Of a stretch of 64,000 bases of DNA, positions 60,534 through 64,000 are shown one piece after another; within the stretch, counting starts at the first letter, position 1, and each line of letters starts with the position of its first letter. Source of the DNA: Candidatus Obscuribacterales bacterium (lineage in GTDB: Bacteria; Cyanobacteriota; Vampirovibrionia; Obscuribacterales; Obscuribacteraceae); contig JAIETF010000035.1 of assembly GCA_019745415.1 (NCBI GenBank), positions 47,395 to 111,394 on the forward strand, read 5' to 3'. Made by a program: the position numbers and the translations under genes. The notes under the pieces are model-generated. The model was not told the origin of the DNA, did not search any database, and saw only the letters and a program-made list of their open reading frames with translations.

Positions 60534-62558
60534 GTGGGTAACGAGGCCGGACCTGCCGAATCTACATCGTATACGGCGTTAGATTCTAAGCCTTTGCTAC
60601 CTCCATTAGTGGATGAGATTGTTGCTGAATCGCGTGATTACAGCGTTCAAGATATCTTCGATATGCTTTCCAAAAAGCTGGGTGGTTATGAAAACCGCTT
60701 AAGCCAGCTTGAGCTTGCTGAAGAAATTTCGCGTTCGTTTAAAAGCGGTAAAACCGGAGTCTTCGAAGCCGGTACTGGTGTAGGCAAGAGTTTTGCCGCT
60801 CTAATTCCCGCGCTATTAAGCGGAAAAACTGTGGTTGTTTCAACTGCCACCATTGCCTTGCAAGAGCAGTACATAAATAAAGATATACCGGCATTGCAAG
60901 AGATTTTGCCGTTTAAATTTAGTGCCGTTCTATTGAAGGGGCGTGGCAACTATTTGGGTATGCGGCGCTTTCACGATCATCTGCTGGAACAAGCGGTTGA
61001 GCCCGACTTAGTCGATTGGGTCAATTCGACCGAAACCGGCGACATATCAGAGTTGGCATTTCTTCCTCCTGGTGAATTATGGATGGAGATCAACTCAGAC
61101 TCGGATGACTGTCTGCGCAATCGTTGTCCTAACTTCAACAGTTGCTTTTACTTTGATGCAAAAAGAAGGGCTGAGAAAGCCGACTTGATTGTGGTCAACC
61201 ATGCTCTCTTGCTGGCTGATGCCGCCTCGCATGGTGGCATTTTGCCGCCCTATCAATATCTTATAGTTGATGAAGCGCACCACTTGCCTGATGTTGCCAC
61301 CGACGCATTTAGTTTGTCAGTGAGCAATAGAGGCATAAAGCGCCTGCTGGCTAGGGCGGCAAAGCGCGTTAACGCACCGGCACATTTGCTTGGCGATATT
61401 GAAATCGCTTCCGGACAGTTCTATTTCCACCTCTACAATATGACTAGGGTGCCGCGTTTTCGCCTACATGAGACAGTCGAAGGCGTGCAAGAGTTGATTG
61501 AGTCTCTAGACAAGCTGCTCGTCTGGCTTGAGAACTGCGATTTTTCGCATATTCTTGATGTCGAGATGGCTAGAGAAAAGGCTCAGTTGAAGGCAAAAAG
61601 TCTGATTTCGACTATTTCAGCCTACATAAAGTGCCTGAAGTTATTGGAAGACCCCTCCCAGGACTATGTTACCTGGGTAGAGAGAACCGACCGCGCTGAA
61701 GTGAAACTAGAGGTGGTGGCAGCACCGCTTGATGCCTCACCGTATATCGCCGACTTTGTGCTGAACAAGCCTAATCTTATTTCTTCCGTCTGGATGTCGG
61801 CTACTCTGGCAACCGCCGGCGATGATCCATTCAAGTTTTTCAAAGATTCAATTGGTGCCGACAGATATGTGGTGCAGAAGCTGGTGAGCAGCCCTTTCGA
61901 TTTTGAAAATCAGGCCTTGCTCTATCTGCCTAGAGATTTACCCGAGCCCAATCATCCTGATTTCGCTATTTATTCCATGAATGAAATTGAGCGCCTGATC
62001 GAATTATCCGAGGGGCGGGCCTTTGTGCTCTTTACTAGTCGCAACGCCCTCAATTTTGCCTATGAAGAGTTGGCGCCGCGCCTGCCATATGAAAGCCGTC
62101 GGCAAGGTGAAATGCCGAGACCCCGGCTAATTGAGTGGTTTAAATCCACACCAAATGCAGTGTTATTCGGGACTGCTAGCTTTTGGGAAGGTGTTTCGAT
62201 TGACGGCAGTCAGCTTAGCTGTGTGATCATCGATAGAATTCCTTTCCAGGTGCCCGATGACCCCGTATATGAGGCACGCTGTCAGGCTTTAGAGCAAGAT
62301 CCTGATCGCTCCTGGTTTACTGATTTGGCCCTGCCCTATGCCACTATGCGTCTTAAGCAAGGGGTAGGGCGTCTTATTCGTACGAGCCGCGACCGAGGTA
62401 TTGTCGCCATTCTCGATAACCGGCTCACCAAGAAATATTATGGGCGCCGCATCTTAGAATGTCTGCCCCCCATGAAAATCATTCGCTGTCTGCCTAGCGC
62501 TGGTTCTGGGGCTATGCAAGACTTCTTAGACCTTGGCATGGACTATCGCGGCAACTAA
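60534..62558 (+). CDS. dinG: DinG-type ATP-dependent DNA helicase
   Basis: A superfamily 2 helicase of the DinG/XPD group. Walker A is AGTGVGKS (79-86), motif II is VDEAHHLPD (about 245-253), and the C-terminal motifs SFWEGVSIDG and QGVGRLIR are present. The Fe-S cluster region keeps three cysteines (193, 198, 204 in CLRNRCPNFNSCFYF), but the first Cys expected just after GRGNYL is Gly142. Either the cluster is absent or its ligand set differs. The start is a GTG 6 bases after the LysM stop. It is convergent with the universal stress gene, 1 base apart. Confidence 0.9.
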   Translation: MGNEAGPAESTSYTALDSKPLLPPLVDEIVAESRDYSVQDIFDMLSKKLGGYENRLSQLELAEEISRSFKSGKTGVFEAGTGVGKSFAALIPALLSGKTVVVSTATIALQEQYINKDIPALQEILPFKFSAVLLKGRGNYLGMRRFHDHLLEQAVEPDLVDWVNSTETGDISELAFLPPGELWMEINSDSDDCLRNRCPNFNSCFYFDAKRRAEKADLIVVNHALLLADAASHGGILPPYQYLIVDEAHHLPDVATDAFSLSVSNRGIKRLLARAAKRVNAPAHLLGDIEIASGQFYFHLYNMTRVPRFRLHETVEGVQELIESLDKLLVWLENCDFSHILDVEMAREKAQLKAKSLISTISAYIKCLKLLEDPSQDYVTWVERTDRAEVKLEVVAAPLDASPYIADFVLNKPNLISSVWMSATLATAGDDPFKFFKDSIGADRYVVQKLVSSPFDFENQALLYLPRDLPEPNHPDFAIYSMNEIERLIELSEGRAFVLFTSRNALNFAYEELAPRLPYESRRQGEMPRPRLIEWFKSTPNAVLFGTASFWEGVSIDGSQLSCVIIDRIPFQVPDDPVYEARCQALEQDPDRSWFTDLALPYATMRLKQGVGRLIRTSRDRGIVAILDNRLTKKYYGRRILECLPPMKIIRCLPSAGSGAMQDFLDLGMDYRGN

Positions 62559-62559
62559 A

Positions 62560-63033
62560 TTATTCGCCCAATTCGACTTCTTCGTCGTGCTCGACCGTGC
62601 TTTCTAGGCTAATATCGTGCCTAACCAGACAGAGAGAGATTGGGCAATGCTCAACCAGATAATGCACGATAGGGTCCTTTTTCATCATGAAAAATTGCCG
62701 ACCACCCACGCTGGTGGTACCTACATAAAGCATATCGGCACCCAGCTCTTTAGCCGTGTCGATGATGCCTTGCGCTACCTCACCCATTTTTACGATGCCT
62801 GAGGCTTTGATACCTCTCGCTTTCAAATCTTCCACGCATTGATCTATCTGCATGCGCGCTTTGTCTAGGGGGCGATCACTCGATATCAACTGAGCGACAA
62901 TACCGACCTTGCCCGGGTCTGGAATAAGCCTGACAAGCACGATTTCGGCATCGGTACTGCGCGCTTGGCTGACTGCTGTTTCGATTGTTTTTGAGCTTCT
63001 TTTAGGAGAGCTGAATGCGACTACATATTTCAT
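62560..63033 (-). CDS. Universal stress protein (UspA family)
   Basis: A 157-residue cytosolic protein with the UspA fold: VVAFSSPKRSSKTIETAVSQ, then a Rossmann-like middle, ELGADMLYVGTTSVGGRQF and a closing HCPISLCLVRHD. The usual ATP-binding G-2x-G-9x-G(S/T) motif is only partly present (GTTSVGGRQFFMMKKDPIVHYLVEHCP), so nucleotide binding is uncertain. The frame is open to 63087, but the ATG at 63033 has GAGG five bases upstream. The PiT gene ends 7 bases upstream on the same strand, so the two are probably one operon. Confidence 0.85.
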   Translation of the reverse strand: MKYVVAFSSPKRSSKTIETAVSQARSTDAEIVLVRLIPDPGKVGIVAQLISSDRPLDKARMQIDQCVEDLKARGIKASGIVKMGEVAQGIIDTAKELGADMLYVGTTSVGGRQFFMMKKDPIVHYLVEHCPISLCLVRHDISLESTVEHDEEVELGE

Positions 63034-63040
63034 AGACACC

Positions 63041-64000
63041 TCAGGCGTGCCAAATAAATTTGAGAATGAGATAGCAGACTGATGCAAGAGTAGCCGCCAC
63101 TGGTAATGTTAGCACCCAGGCTAGCAATATGAGTTTCATAGTTTTGGGGTTGAGATTCTCTTTGCCGTGTACTGGGATTGTGCCTCCGGCAACTGCCGAG
63201 CTGAGAGTGTGAGTGGTGCTTATCGGTGCCCCATAATGTGAAGCGATGAGAATGATCATCGCTGTACTCATTGAGGCACCAAAGCCTTGGGAGTGGCTTA
63301 ATTTCTCACGACTTATCTTGGTGCCCACTGTACGAATTACTCGCCAGCCGCCTATCACTGTGCCAAGGGCGATGGCCGAGGCGGCTGAGAACATTACCCA
63401 GAAAGGCACTACCTTAGCCGTGTAGCCGTATTGCGAGAAATGCGTTGCTAATATCAAAGCGATGATGCCCATAGTCTTCTGACCATCGTTACTGCCATGA
63501 CTGAAACTTACCGAAGCAGAGGAGAAGATATGCAGCAGGCGCATGATCGGGTTGTGGTCGGTGGTTTTTGATAAATCCTTTTCTTTTTCTTTCGAAAGCT
63601 TTAGTGCTAACCAGGTGGTGAAAGCCCCGGCCGTAAAGCCGATCAATGGTGAAATTAGTAGTGCTAATAAGACCTCTTGCAGTTTGTGCCACTCTACGCC
63701 GCCCATGCCGGCTGCCGTGACACCGGCGCCAAAGAGGCTGCCAATCAGACAGTGCGAAGATGATACCGGTATACCCTTCCACCAGGTAATCAGGTTCCAG
63801 ATTACAGCCGCCAAAAGTACAGCTACAACCATCGGTAGTGTCACAGTTCCTTCTGGGATGATTTTGGTAATGACTTGGGCTACGGCGGTGCCAACCAAAA
63901 GGGCTCCCAAGAAGTTGAGCACTCCGCTCATAAAGATTGCCACGCCCGGCTTTAGGGCTTTGGTATAGATTACTGTGGCGACGGCATTGGCTGTGTCGTG
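63041..64000 (-). CDS. PiT-family inorganic phosphate transporter, partial
   Basis: A polytopic phosphate transporter of the PiT family that imports phosphate with cations. The frame stays open to the right edge: the codons before the internal GTG at 63943 read HDTANAVATVIYTKAL, matching the PiT signature of ND.ANA.AT..., so the gene is truncated at its 5' end. The second signature region is present (SHCLIGSLFGAG, residues about 60-72 of the visible part) and a C-terminal repeat near FSHGSNDGQKTMG. Up to nine membrane segments are visible. No PhoU is adjacent; a universal stress protein gene follows. Confidence 0.93.
   Translation of the reverse strand, partial: HDTANAVATVIYTKALKPGVAIFMSGVLNFLGALLVGTAVAQVITKIIPEGTVTLPMVVAVLLAAVIWNLITWWKGIPVSSSHCLIGSLFGAGVTAAGMGGVEWHKLQEVLLALLISPLIGFTAGAFTTWLALKLSKEKEKDLSKTTDHNPIMRLLHIFSSASVSFSHGSNDGQKTMGIIALILATHFSQYGYTAKVVPFWVMFSAASAIALGTVIGGWRVIRTVGTKISREKLSHSQGFGASMSTAMIILIASHYGAPISTTHTLSSAVAGGTIPVHGKENLNPKTMKLILLAWVLTLPVAATLASVCYLILKFIWHA

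Noticed and set aside
1..64000. CRISPR array, transposase, integrase or phage structural genes
   Set aside because: None was found. Repeats are limited to a 13-base tandem at 51881 and low-complexity coding tracts.

Overview
The window is a gene-dense stretch of a bacterial chromosome with about 50 protein genes on both strands, one tRNA and several clear intrinsic terminators. I see no insertion sequence, prophage, CRISPR array or rRNA operon. The genes mix Gram-negative-type envelope functions (OmpA-like protein, TonB-like C-terminus, Spy-like protein, M16 protease, PlsC, GT-C glycosyltransferases) with many exported TPR proteins, a PPK2-type polyphosphate kinase and a PiT phosphate transporter. 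TTG and GTG starts are common. This would fit an Obscuribacterales/Melainabacteria-like, polyphosphate-storing relative of the cyanobacteria. That placement is inference from gene content; the window holds no rRNA or ribosomal protein gene to prove it.

Layout. 1-10.8 kb: GT39-type glycosyltransferase operon, secreted proteins of unknown role, a HI0933-type flavoprotein, an NCS1 permease and PlsC. 10.6-18.4 kb: a GT-C membrane protein with an apparent frameshift near its N-terminus, a FecR-like protein, a HerA/DUF87-type ATPase, the first of three MshEN-repeat proteins, and a HIT hydrolase. 18.5-36 kb: a DUF2207-like membrane protein, a cluster of exported TPR proteins closed by a strong terminator, a multi-receiver diguanylate cyclase, the other two MshEN-repeat paralogues, homogentisate dioxygenase, ProC and more TPR proteins. 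36-42 kb: Spy-like protein, DnaK, an OmpA-family protein, a DUF1963 protein and a YbhB-like protein.

42.2-51 kb holds the most interesting block: a six-gene minus-strand run encoding PPK2, a SWIM zinc-finger protein, a DUF5691 protein, a MoxR-type AAA ATPase, a DUF5682 protein related to TraB/ChaN, and a VWA protein. Overlapping stop and start codons (ATGA, TAATG) couple several of them. The SWIM-DUF5691-MoxR-DUF5682-VWA set is a recurring gene neighbourhood whose biochemical job is not established. Its placement directly behind a polyphosphate kinase is the best lead here.

51-54 kb: a WD40 protein, a DUF4279 protein, then a sparse region beside tRNA-His with a small unrecognised two-gene module, one gene of which also looks frameshifted at a 7-base homopolymer. 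54-64 kb: FeoB, a two-domain M16 protease, a LysM protein coupled to a DinG-type helicase that lacks one of the four Fe-S cysteines, a universal stress protein, and a PiT transporter that runs off the right edge.
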